Both the position numbers and the translations under genes were made by a program. A stretch of DNA of 64,000 nt, taken from Anaeramoeba flamelloides. Its lineage: Eukaryota > Metamonada > Anaeramoebidae. The notes under the pieces were generated by a model. That model was not told the DNA's origin and did no database searches. It was given only the letters and a program-made list of their open reading frames with translations. Below are positions 35,930 to 47,613 of this stretch, piece by piece. The stretch lies in assembly GCA_027625915.1 (NCBI GenBank), contig JANTQA010000010.1:1240001-1304000 (forward strand), written 5' to 3'. Within the stretch, counting starts at the first letter, position 1, and each line of letters begins with the position of its first letter.

Positions 35930-36312
35930 TTGGAGTAATAATATTTTAAGTTTTTTTACTAAATTTGAAATGTTTCCCAAAACAATATAACTTTTCCTAT
36001 GTGTAAAAAAGGTCGAAGTTAAGTGTCAAAAAACCTTGGGGATTCTAATAGCAAAAAATACGATGTAAAAATAGAATAAAAATGTTTGGGGAAGAAACAG
36101 AAATTTAAAAATCGAAAATAATTTTCAGAAATCAAAAATCAAAAAAACAAATCAATACCAAACAATTTTATTCTTTTCTTTGACTGTTTTACTATTCCAA
36201 ATAATGTGGCTTTTTGACAAGTAACCTCTGCCTTGTGGACGAATAGGAAAAGTTTGACTAAATTTTAATTTTTCGAAAACTATAAAAAAACTTAAAATAT
36301 TAAGACATTAGT
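35930..36312. mobile_element. MITE I, copy 1
   Basis: Inverted ends of about 65 bp (TAATATTTTAAGTTTTTTTA...ACTTTTTCCTATGTG-like) and about 70 % identity with 47246-47613, including CAGAAATTTAAAAATCGAAA in the middle. Non-coding. Confidence 0.6.
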
Positions 36313-36698
36313 TTTGTAAATGTGTATTTAACTTGAAATAATAAAAAAAATTATTTGACTATTGAATTATAACAATAAAAAAAAAAGAATAACAGTCGTA
36401 AATTGGTGTTCTGAAATTTTGTTTTGATTTAAATCGTTATATCTTATTTTTAATCACAAAAAGAAAAATGACAAAAAGTAATAAAAAAAAAAATCAATAA
36501 TTCTTTTCTTTAATAAAAGAGCTTTTATTTGAAAACCTTATGAGAACATTAGTATTCAAAATAAAGTATATTTTTATTTGTTTTAGAATTCTATTATAAA
36601 TGTTGTTTTAATTGTATGTGTTATGTTTTTTCCAATGATTATTTATTGAAAGATTTGGTGTTGTTTTTAAAACTGTTCCAATTGATTGGTTGGTAGAT

Positions 36699-37095
36699 TT
36701 AAAATTTATAAACACCTTTCATAATGTTTTTTTCACATGCAAGTCTGTTCAAAGCACGGTCGGATTTTCCTTCTGCTCTAAGTTTACCTTTTTATTTATA
36801 AGAAGAAAAAGTCGATAAATAAAAATAAAAAAAAAATAAGCTTTATTTTAATGCTTTGGTTGCAAAAAAACAAAAAAAAAAGAAAAAGAAAAAACAAAAA
36901 ACAAAAAGAAAATCAAAATCAATTACCACAAAAAATGAAAGCATCAAATTCTTGATCAATAAGGACACCTTTTTCATTTACTTTTCTAACATTAATTTGG
37001 ACACTGGAGTGGTCTTTTGGTTGGATGATATTTTGTGTAGCAGAACATTTTCGTGGAATGAACTTTTCAACAACTTTTCCTTGATCGTTTTGCAT
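36699..37095 (-). CDS. RPS21: small-subunit ribosomal protein eS21
   Basis: Exon 1 is 36927-37095 (ATG 37095) and exon 2 is 36699-36787 (TAA). The 139-nt intron (GTAATT...AAAAAG) splits a Gly codon, and the frames join to 85 aa. MQNDQGKVVEKFIPRKCSAT and QPKDHSSVQINVRKV match the invariant start of eS21 (MQND.GE.V.LY.PRKCS..NRII..KDHASVQ). FIFCG at the splice joins KLRAEGKSDRALNRLA, matching the C-terminal half (CG.IR..GESD....RL). Length equals the family's usual 80-87 aa. The protein sits at the platform side of the 40S subunit. Exon 1 lies opposite a spurious + strand frame. The first exon is flanked by A-rich tracts. Confidence 0.93.
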
Positions 37096-37894
37096 GAGAA
37101 TTAATTATTAATTTATTTAGTCTTTGAGTCGTAAAAAAATTGGAACCAATTTGCAATTTAAAAATAAAATAATTAAAAAAAAAAAAAAAAAAAAAAGCAA
37201 AATTTTGTTAAGAAGCAACAAAAAGAAAAGATTTTTTTTTGAATTCAAAAAGACGTGATCGACTTTTGATAAATCTTTTTAAAGATCAAATTTATAAACA
37301 CTAATTTTAAATTTGAATACACTTAACAGTGGTACAAAACAAAGTTAAAAGAAAAAATCAATAAAAAAAAAAAAAAAAAAAATATTACAATGAAATTACA
37401 ATGAGATAAAAAAATGATTTTTTTTGAAAAGAATATCTTCGGAAAGCCTTAAGTCCAAAGTTTCTCACCTAAAGTTTCGATTTTTAAACCACCATAGTGA
37501 TAAATAAGATCTACAAGAAAACTTTTGAAAAATTTGACTTTTATTTCGAAATCCTCTCTATTCTCTTCTTAAATTGTCTTTTCTTCTTCCCTTTTAAAGT
37601 GAATGCAAAATTTGCTTGATTAACCTCTCACTTTAGGAATAGAGTGTGACAAATTTCCTTTTTTCCATGATTCAAATCAATCACAGAAACTCTTAGAGAA
37701 AATTAAGGTAAAGTAAAAATAACATGAAATAGGAAAAAAAGTTAAACATCTTTTTGAATTCGGAATCAAAGTAACCAAACTGAAAAGGAAATGTAAGATT
37801 GTCAAAATAATAAGTATATAAAAGTTAATTTCATATTATAAATTCAAAAATAATGTTTCTTTTTTATCGAAGAACTAGACACTTAATACACAAA
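37096..37894. other. spacer upstream of eS21
   Basis: Holds the presumed eS21 promoter. I see no defined motif, only A/T homopolymers around 37170-37195 and 37365-37382. Confidence 0.4.
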
Positions 37895-39110
37895 TAAACC
37901 AATAATAAACCCTAGCTAAATATTTTGTTGGTTTCTTAAAGTTATACAATTATTTAAAAAAGAAATTCTAAAAATAAAGGATTAAATTAGAAATTTTATC
38001 TCAAAAAATAGAGATAAATTTTAAGAAAAGGGTAAAGATCAAACAAAACACAAAATCTGACACACAATTTGAGAAAACTAAACAAATTTTAAACTTACTT
38101 CTTACATAATTTAAAAATTGCTTTCAAAAAGACTTAATTTTGATGTAAAATTTCCGGGTTTTAGATTTGGCATTGAAGGCACAAAATTCAAATTCTAGTA
38201 AAATAAATTGTGAAAAAAAAACCCCAAAAAATCTGTTTTAATTTGTGATTTTTTTATGCCTTAATTTTGGTTTAGAATTTGTGTATTAAGAATTTAACCA
38301 AAAATAAAAAGAAAAAACTATTAAAAAGAAGAAATTCATTAACTTTGTAAAATAACTCATCATAATATTATCAATCAAATCAACAATAACAATTTAAATC
38401 TCCTTTAATATCGAAATATGATTAATTTTTTTAGTGATCACATTAATGTTCAATTTTTCGGACCTTTTTTTACTGTGTGTTCCAATTGTAATTAACAATC
38501 GAATTGAACATGTTTTCCTGGTTAAAATTTAAACTTTAAATCGATAATATTATCAATCAAAAGTTATTTTTTCTTTACTCGCAATTAATAAAAAAATGCA
38601 AAAAAAATAATTAATTGTGTTATATTGAGTGGATAATTGTAAAAAATACAATAAGTATTTAAAATTAAAAAAAAGATTCTGAACAATATTTTTTATTGGA
38701 AAATATTAAAAATATAATGGAGAACAATAACCACCCCCGAAGAATAAGGCCCATGCTTGAAATTAAATAATTACTTGATATATTCTTTTTTTTTCAATTC
38801 GATATCTAATTCATTTTTGTTGAAGACACCCGGGTGTAAATCAAATTTAAAGGAAATTTACTTGATATATTTAGAAAATATTTAAACTAGGAATTACGGA
38901 GTTTTAATTTTTTTTCGAATTATGTCAAATTTTTTTCATATTTTTTGTTTTTTTTTGGATATTAACCTTTTCTTTAAAATAATTTATTTATTTTTTGAGA
39001 TAAAAATCTAGTTTTTTCTTTTCAAAAATTTAATTTTTAATAATAATAGAACTTTAAGAAACCAAGATCATATTTTATAATTGTCTAATATCGATACCTT
39101 TGATTATTTA
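37895..39110. mobile_element. family G arms around about 1 kb, with other repeats inside
   Basis: 37895-38045 (AATAATAAACCCTA...TTGGTTTCTTAAAGTT) is mirrored at about 39000-39110 (ACTTTAAGAAACCAAGAT). Both match the 16190-16815 arms. Between them lie sequences like the 17243/55554 MITE (38145-38290) and like family H (38310-38420). It is best read as one element with later insertions. Confidence 0.45.
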
Positions 39111-39649
39111 ATTTATATGTATTTTGAAAAAAGAAAAAATTCTTTTTATTTACATTATTTGGTTGACCAAGCTGACGAGTGTTCTCGTAATTATGGGGAC
39201 ATATTGTAAATTAAAATTCTCGATTACTGAATAACTTTCCTATCTCCAAAGAATTTTCAAAATGAATTTAAAAAAACCTTTGTACTTCAATTCATCTAAT
39301 ACTACCTTTGGCTCAAGAAAATAGGATTTTTTTTTTTTTTTTTCTTTAAAAATAAAGATTTATTATATCTGTTTGTTTGATTTTATAATTATATTCTTAA
39401 CAATTAAATTGAAAACTGAAAATAATTCTGAATTATTCTCAATTTTTTTTCTAAATTTTTCTTTAATTTTGGATTGAATCTCTTTTAAGAGTTTAGATTA
39501 TGAAATCAAACTCTTAATTTTAATTTTTGTAACAGAATTCTTGGTTTTAACTTTGTTTGATACAAATATAGTAAAAATGAATTTGAAAACATATTGTAAC
39601 AAACAGTTTATTACTAATAAATAGCAATGAGGCGAGAAATACAGGGTAA

Positions 39650-40030
39650 GGGCTTGTTTGCATTCATCTGAATTAAGAAGTCAAAGAAAACAAATCTTCG
39701 AAAAACGACTTTTATCGATTTTTTATTTTTTTCCATTGATGATTTCAACAAATTTATTTGGAAAGGTGATCGTTCGTGTTTGGTCTTCTAAAAGAAAATA
39801 TTTGTTTCAAAGACACACATTTTCTCAGATTTTTTTTTTTTTTTTAGGTTTATTCTCTGATTAATATCAAAAATATCCAGATCTGAATCCAAGATATAAT
39901 TTAATAAAACCTAAAAAATCTATTGAAAAAAATGTTATAAAAAAGCGGAAAAAAAAATTCCCATCTGAACTAATTTACATTTTTCTTATCATAAATAGAG
40001 TATCTAATGGTATTTTGGTTTGAAAGTTTA
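39650..40030 (+). pseudogene. Tc1/mariner transposase relic, internally deleted
   Basis: STNLFGKVIVRVWSSKRKYL near 39740-39800 resembles the region after the first catalytic Asp in Tc1 transposases (STFNLFG..GRVRVW). YPDLNPRYNLIKPKK at about 39875 resembles the SPDLNPIE.LW block. The sequence between them is missing and the frame is not continuous. No terminal repeats were found. Confidence 0.45.
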
Positions 40031-41550
40031 AATATCCCATGGCACCAAAGAAATATTTTTTTATTAAGGTTTTCACAATTAAAATTTTTAAAAATTATTA
40101 AAACATACTGACTTAATTCTGGTAAAATTTGATGAAAAACTTCAAAAAATTAAAGATCTGCATAAAATTTGAATATAAAAAATAATAATATCATTTCCAT
40201 GGGTAAAAATCGACTCACTTCTAATTAATCCACAGTGATGGTATAAACCCAATAGAAAGATAATCAATAATAAATAAAAATTTGACAATATATGATTAAT
40301 AATTGGAATTATGGTTTTGAGTAATTTTTTTGAGTTTTTTGTTACTCTACAACACTTCACATAACAATATCACAACATGGGGAAACTATGTACCCTCAAT
40401 ACTATATTTTTTACTATTTTTCAATTTTTTACAAATATTTTTTATTTATAAATGAAGAGGATATCATATAACTTATTCAGACCTTGATTAATTATTATAA
40501 ACTAACAATTTGAATGTTAAGAAATTAATATATATTGTTTTCTTGGAATGTTTCAAGTTTTTTAGAGTTTAAAAAAATGGGAAAAGTATATCATAAAATA
40601 TCAAAAAAATCAAACCAAAATTGAAAAGAAAAAAGAAAAAAAAAAAAAAACAAGTAAAAGAAACAAAAATGTTTATCAAAGTAATTGGTAAAAAATCAAA
40701 ATAAAAATAAATAACCAATGCTATCTATAATTAAGGAATTCCAAAATCACAGATACGATACCTTTTGAAATTTTAGTTTCATTTGATAGTTAATAATGAA
40801 TATTTCATTTGGAAATCGTTGTTTAATTTTTGTAATTTCTTTTTTTTTCTTAATAATCGGATTTTTATTTTTAAAACTAAATAATGGTTATCTTTTCATT
40901 TTTTTTTGATTTTCAAGTTGATTATACTTTCATGTTAAATTATCCCTCTATTAACAAGTCACCACTTGATCTTTTTACTTGATAACTTTTCTTCTCAATA
41001 AAAAGAAAATTCAGGCAACAGAAAAAATGGAAAAAAATAAAAATTCATTTTGTTATCAGTTTCTGTATTACTTTTACAAATTAGAATCTCAATTATTGGA
41101 ATAATCCATTTAGAAAAAAGTGGATTATTTTTTTACAATTCATAAAAACTCCTCTTTTTCAGTGGACCTATTCCTTAATTGACAATAGGTTAGGGTAAAA
41201 ATGAATTCAAAATAAAAAATTTGGAAATGATAATTCTGATTACCTTAACTGCAAAAAGTCGTCAAATCCATTTTCTTGTCAAATGGTAGTTAAATTTAAA
41301 GCTTTTAAAGATATTTCAACTTATTTTTTCCTTCATTTAAAAACACAATAATAATAAAATAAAAAATGAATAATAATATTAATTAATATCTATTTTATTA
41401 ATAAAATTTTCTTTTCAATATTTTGTAAATAAATTAAAAAAAAAAGAAAAAGAAAAAAAGATCAAATAACATTGAAAATAAAAAAAAAAGAATAAATATG
41501 AAAAAAAAAATAAATCTATTGAAGGTAAGGGGATGAAAGAAGAGTTATTC
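40031..41550. other. spacer downstream of WDR75
   Basis: A minus-strand open frame at 40142-40360 starts without ATG and looks like chance. A-rich tracts at 40625-40650 and 41430-41510 lie just beyond the WDR75 stop. Confidence 0.5.
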
Positions 41551-44500
41551 TTAAAATTTTTTATTTTGTTTTAAAAAATTCATAAAACCTGAATATTCGG
41601 GGTTTTCGCGAATATCAAACGAATTAACTTCTTGCTGCTGATTTTGAAGTTGCTTTTTATTTTTAAAATTTTGTTTATTTTTTAAATTTTCTTGTTCTTC
41701 CATTTCAATTTCATTTAACAAATCATCATCATCATCATCATCATCACCATCATCGTCATTGTTATCATTGTCTTCATCATTGAAATCATCCATTAATGTT
41801 TCGTCAACATTTTTCTCTTTTAAAGATGATGATCTTTTTTTTAGCATCAAATCTAAGAATTTATTTGCCAATTGTGAAGTTGAAGGAATGATATGCGACT
41901 GTGAACTAAATTCTTGGATAACCTTTCTTTTTTGTGATAAAAATTGCAAATTCAACATCAAATTTTCATTATTATCTTGATCATTGTCATTATTCTTTAA
42001 TTGTGAATTACCACTTTGAGAATTTTCGTTTAAATGGTGAGATTGTTGACCAAAAATTCTTTCATAATTTGAAATTTCGTTTTCTTGTTCTTGAATTTCT
42101 TCTTCACCATCATTACTATCATCTTTTTGTTTCTTATCAATAATTTGCGAAATTTTTTTTTGAGAAATTGATAATCTAAATAGTCTGCCTATCATATCTA
42201 AGATTATTAAATTCTCTGAATAATTATTTTCTTCCAAATTACCTTTCATATAATCATTGCTATTGTTATTGTTGTCACTATTACTATCTTTACTACCATC
42301 ATTACCACCATCGCTATTTTTGTTCATTTCAAAGGAAACTGAAAGAGGATTAATATTATTGTTTATCCAAATCTTTAATGGCTTAGGACTTGAAACATCA
42401 AATAACACAATTTTTGAGGAATGTAAATAATTTTGTGAATAAAGAACAAAACGGCTTGAAAAGGGATCAATTGAAAAATCGCAATTACTTAATTCAATAG
42501 CCCACTTGATCTCCATTTTCAAGAGATCACAAACAATCAGAGCCTTCTGGGTGATTGCCAATAAAACATTTGAAGGCCTTTTCATGAATTCAATTTTTTT
42601 TATTTGGCCTAACTTACTTGGTATGGTTAATTTATTTAATAACAATATTTGGTAAGGATTCCAAAAGGTAATTATTGTTGGATAACTGACTGCGAGGATT
42701 GAACCATCATTTGAAAATGTTGAAGAAACTGCTGGCTCGTGTCTAAAAAAACCAGTACTATGGCAAACCCACCCGGGCATCGCATTTGTTTGAGTTTTGT
42801 TCTTCGAATATTTATTCCTTTTATTAGTCTGGTGGTTATTAGTTTTCTTTTTCGTATTAATCAAATCTTTTTGAGAATTTTCAATCCAAATTTTAAAATA
42901 GGAATCAACAGAAGTTGTTACAGCTATTTTTAAAAAGGGGTGGAAACATACAGAAGTGATTTTTTTACTTTTCGACCAATGGAAATTAGTGACCATTACA
43001 AACTTCCCATGCTTCCATTTCCAAAATTTCAAATTGACATCATAATCATCATTAATTTTGCCCCCCTCAAGAATTAACTTTCTGAGTTCAAGTCTGTTAA
43101 TTTTTCTTTTGTGGTGTCTTTTTTTCCTTTTTTTCATTGTTTGGCCCTTGACATGCTCTTCGATATTATTTTGGATTGTTCGTGAATTTTTCTGTTGTTT
43201 ATTATTGTGAAGGGTATTGCTCAATTCGCATTTCTCATCGACAGTAATCATTTCTGTGCCATTAAAGTTAAATGCAACTTTGCTTACTAAATGGGGTACG
43301 ACATCTATAAAGCTATTTTCATAAGAAACATGAACGTCAAAGGAAGGCTTGCCTCTATATATATCAAAGAATTGCAAAATGTTTGGAAACTTATTTATGA
43401 CAACCAAACCGCCAATATTACGATTAGAATTATGGTTAATCAAGCCAATACCATACAAGGGAGAAATCTTTTTCATGATCTCCATTTGGGAGATTTTCTT
43501 GAGAATTGTATTTGTACCAGAATTGATTACCCATAAGGTTAGGTCTTCACTAAGTAATAAATACTTTTCTGAATTGGAATAACAGCATCCCTTGATTAAG
43601 GCCTTTTCCCCAATTCGAGGCAAAAATTTTCGATCCCCAGAATTGACATGAGTAATAACCAGTGTGGACTCTTCCCCACCGGATATTAAATATTGCCCCC
43701 CTAAAACCCAAGAGACAAAGCGTACTTGTGTTGGATGCCATCTAATTGTTTTTGAATTCACCATTACATGCTTGATTCTTTTTTTTTTTAGTGTTGTGAA
43801 TTTTTTCTTTTTGATTTTTTTGAGCTTCTCTGCATTTATTTCCGTATATGTTCTGGTTTTATTCGTCGTCTTCTTCTTCTCGTCATCATCATCGCCACCA
43901 TCGGTGTTATTATTGTTCTTCTTTGAAACTGTTTCATTTGAATTAACAAATAATGACTGCGAATTTTCAAAATCGATATCTCTTCTTAAATGGAAATTGC
44001 TTTCTCCATTATATGATGGATATTCAAGAAATTCGTCTTGAGATTTCCAACAGATCCTAATCATACCATCGATGAACCCTGCTGCAAAGGTTGAGTCTAA
44101 AGTTGGATGGAGTGAAAACGTTGTTATAAGTGTGGGGAAATATCCAAACTTTATGACACCTTCCCCTTTTAAATTGAAGGAATAGACCCTCGAATCAAGC
44201 GTCCAATAAATAAATTCCTTTTGCGCACTCACAATCAATTCGCTTCTTCGTGTTAAATAGTGCTCGTCAAGTTCTGAGTAAATGCTCGAATAACTTTCAA
44301 ATCCTTTCATATTATTCCAATGAAATTTCTCTAAAAGTTTTCCTGTTTTGATATTTAAACAACACAATTTTAACAATTCACCATTATTTGTTTCTATAAT
44401 AACAAAACCTAATTTGTCATCATCTATTTCGTCATCATCTTCTTCGTCTTCTTCTTCTTGTATTTTGCTTTCATTATCAGGATCCGTATCTTTGAGATAA

Positions 44501-45001
44501 TTCTTCTTTTTTTGATTTAAAAAGCAAAGGTTATGGATTGGATCCTTTAAGATTATAGGTTTTTTTATTTCGTTTAGTGTATAGGAATCGTGAAAGCGTA
44601 TTGTTCCATCTAACGAACTTGTAACAATTATTGTTCCTTTGGGATCTAAATAAAATAAAGAAGTTATCAATGAATTGTGTATTTTTTCTCTCTGCAACAC
44701 ATTCCCTGACCTGAGACTAAAAATGGTTAAACTATCCTCTATTGCTTGGATAATACGTCTAATTTTTTTTCAATCGTGGATTTATTTTGTTTTGTTTTGT
44801 TTTTTGTTTTGGTTTGCAAAAAAGAAAAAAGAAAATTAACAGGAAAGAAAATAAAAGGAAGAATTTTATTTCCTTTTTTTTATTTTTTTTATTGATGAGT
44901 AATTGGGCTTTTTTTAAAAAAAAAAAAACAAACTTATTGTCATGAGTAACAAGAACGTTTGTTATACTTCTTCCTCCAGCTAATCTTGTTAATTGAGACA
45001 T
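41551..45001 (-). CDS. WDR75: WD-repeat ribosome-biogenesis factor WDR75/Utp17 (Nan1)
   Basis: Exon 1 is 44934-45001 (ATG 45001) and exon 2 is 41551-44758 (TAA). The 175-nt intron (GTTTGT...ATTAG) joins phase 2 to give 1091 aa. The start, RLAGGRSITNVLVTHDNK then RIIQAIEDSLTIFSLRSG, matches the first blade of WDR75. Closest blocks are SGGEESTLVITHVNSGDRKFLPRIG (human SGGRESVLVEW...KEFLPRLG) and PGWVCHSTGFF, SNDGSILAVSYPTIITFWNP, matching the second propeller. WDR75 is a t-UTP/UtpA subunit that starts 18S rRNA processing in the nucleolus. Acidic and basic insertions lengthen the protein compared with the usual 830-900 aa: a D/E/K-rich loop near residue 300 and a long acidic C-terminal tail with poly-Asp near residues 1040-1050. 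Confidence 0.92.
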
Positions 45002-47056
45002 CAAGTATAACTAAAAAAATTTTAAAAAGAAAGGAAAAATAGCAAAAAATAATTACTAGATCAATATTTATTTTATGGATCTTGCACATTCTATGTTTCA
45101 CTGATCAAGAAATTCAAATCACATATTATTTTTTGAGGAGAAATTGGTGTTATTCTTTCACTCTGAAATCTAAATAAAAACTCTTTTTTAATTTTTGGTT
45201 GTATTTTTTTTAATATTTTTTTAATATTTTTTTATTATTTCTATATTTTTTTATACGTAATCAAATAAGAAATAAAACATTTTTTGTTTTTTTCATTTCT
45301 ATTTGAAAGACAAACCAATCTTGAATTTTGTTTCGTACTCAAATCGTTTTTAGTTGTGATCTATTTGATTCTTTTTATTTTTCAAGTTTTTTTTAATCAA
45401 AATTGATTTTGTGATTGTTTGAGACTTAATTCCGGTTTTTAATTACAATCTATAACGCTTGTTTTTGTTTGTACCAGTTATTTTCTTTTCTTTAAGGTGT
45501 TCTTACCATAAAAAATCTTGAGAAAATTTGATAGCAAAGTTAAAAAAAGTATTATTATCTTGAAATTTCAAAATAAAGTAAAAAATCTGATTACTACATC
45601 ACTAAACTTATTTTAAATCATATTTTCCAAATGAACTCTTGTTTTTAAAAGTCTGATCCATTTTTCCAATTTATGAAAAGTTCAAAATTCAAACCTATTT
45701 CAGAATTATTTATCAAAAATAATTTTTGTTGAAAGAAGAAAGAAATCTTATTACATGTGACAAAAGTATATAAAATATACTTTAAAAAATTAAACCACTA
45801 AATTCTAAAATAACCCAGTATAAAAAATCTATTTTATTTCAAAAAAAATATAATAATTAGAGTAGTTGTGTAATTTATAACGAACATTGTTTAAAAATAC
45901 AAACAATTGCTTAATTTAAAATATATATTGCTAAAAAAGAAATATTTTTAGGCAATAATATCTATTGCCTAATTAGTAATATTTTAAACAATTTTATGTT
46001 ATATAAGCAAAAAGAATTGAAACTATTCCAAACAATTGGAAAATTTATTTATAAAAAGAACTTGTTTTTTAAAATAAGAAATATACAAAAATTGATAATA
46101 AAAGAATCATTTTAAAAAATTCAAAAAATAAAAATTTACTATTATGTCACTCAAAAATGTTCAACATTTCAAATAAAAAATTTTTTGATCAATATTCCAA
46201 ATTTTAATTTTTCATTGATAGAATAATATCCAATAGATATTAAATTTATATCTCTCATATAAGATTTATTTATTTTTCAATTATAACTAATTATTAAATT
46301 TTTTGGAATAGTTACAAAATACGAAAATAAAAAAGTAAAATTGCAAAATAACAAAAAAAAAAAAAAAAAAAAACACCCAAAAGATAAACTAATGTTTTGT
46401 AAAAAAATGATTTTAGTAAAATACATTTTTAATAAATTTTTAAATTTTTTATTATAAATAATAAAGCTAATGAAAGTTTCTCTTAGCCTTTAGCTCCTTT
46501 ATTAATAAAAGTTCTGATTTGCTGAAAAATTCAAAAAAAGAAAAAATTCGCAAATAATCCAATAAAATTGAGAACTTATAAAAGAAAAAAAATTTTTTTT
46601 AACTAAAAATTATTAATAAAATTAATCTTTAAAAACAAAATCTTGAATAAAATTGAATTTAAGGGGAATAAGTTCAATTTTTATGAAATATGTTCTTTCT
46701 ATTAAACAAATGATTTATTAATTGCTCAATAATTGTCTGAATTGTTCAGTTTATCGAATGATTGCGAATAAAACAATCAATTGTGTAAATTATTTTTATT
46801 TCGCAATAGAAAATATATTACACAATGTTAATTCTTTATTACGCAACCACTGTTTCTTTTATACAAACCAATTATACTTTTACGAAACGACTCTATTGTT
46901 TTGGGATTCAAAAAAAATATATATTTTTTATTCAAAGGACAGCTCAATTCAATTTTTTCTTTTTAGTGGACAAAAAAATATAGTACAAACCTTAAAAAAT
47001 CAATCAAATTAAAAATTATTCCATATTTTTTTTTTAAAAAAGCTGGAAAATTCCAC
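45002..47056. other. AT-rich spacer, nothing recognised
   Basis: Contains a 96-codon + frame (46722-47012) that begins at TTG and matches nothing, and a small hairpin around ATTGCGAATAAAA / TTTTATTTCGCAAT near 46760-46810. No gene called. Confidence 0.5.
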
Positions 47057-47226
47057 TACTGGTATTTGAATTATAAATGGGAAAGAATTTTCACAATATT
47101 TTCTAGATTCCTTTTTTCTTAAATAGAGTTCTCAAACAAGTAGGTCGGGGTTTGAAGCTTTGTTTGAAAAAATGGAAATTAAAAATTCACAGAAAATCTT
47201 TCCTATTTAAAATTCAAATACCAGTA
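47057..47226. mobile_element. TA-flanked 170-bp MITE (family J), copy 1
   Basis: TA-CTGGTATTTGAATT at the left and AATTCAAATACCAG-TA at the right, with terminal repeats of about 35 bp. TA duplication fits a Tc1/mariner-type origin. Copy 2 is at 49641-49807. Confidence 0.7.
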
Positions 47227-47245
47227 TACAAGTGGAAAAAGTGAT

Positions 47246-47613
47246 GTCTTAATATTTTAAGTTTTTTTACTAAATTTGTAATTTTTCTAAAAACTATAAA
47301 ACTTTTTCCTATGTGTCCAAACATGAGATGTAGCTTGACAACAAACATGGGGCTTCTTATAGCAAAAAAATGGATTTAATAAAAAAATAAAAAATTTTGG
47401 GGTTGAAAACGAAACTCAAAAATCGAAAATAATTTTCATAATCCAAAAAACAAAAATAAACCCAAACATTTTTATGCTATTATTAAATCAAATTTTTTGC
47501 TTTTAGAACCCCCATATCCATGAAAAAAAACCTCTCACATCGCGACTCACAGAAAAAGTTTTAAAGTTTTTAGAAAAATTACAAATTTAGTAAAAAAATT
47601 AAAAATATTAAGA
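47246..47613. mobile_element. MITE I, copy 2
   Basis: TGTCTTAATATTTTAAGTTT at the left is mirrored at 47580-47613. The middle is related to 35930-36312. It starts 20 bp after the family J MITE. Confidence 0.65.

Noticed and set aside
43664-44041. 125-codon + frame
   Set aside because: It lies antisense to well-supported WDR75 coding sequence.
46722-47012. 96-codon + frame
   Set aside because: It begins at TTG, matches nothing, and frames of this length are expected by chance at about 80 % A+T. Kept only as a mention in the spacer entry.
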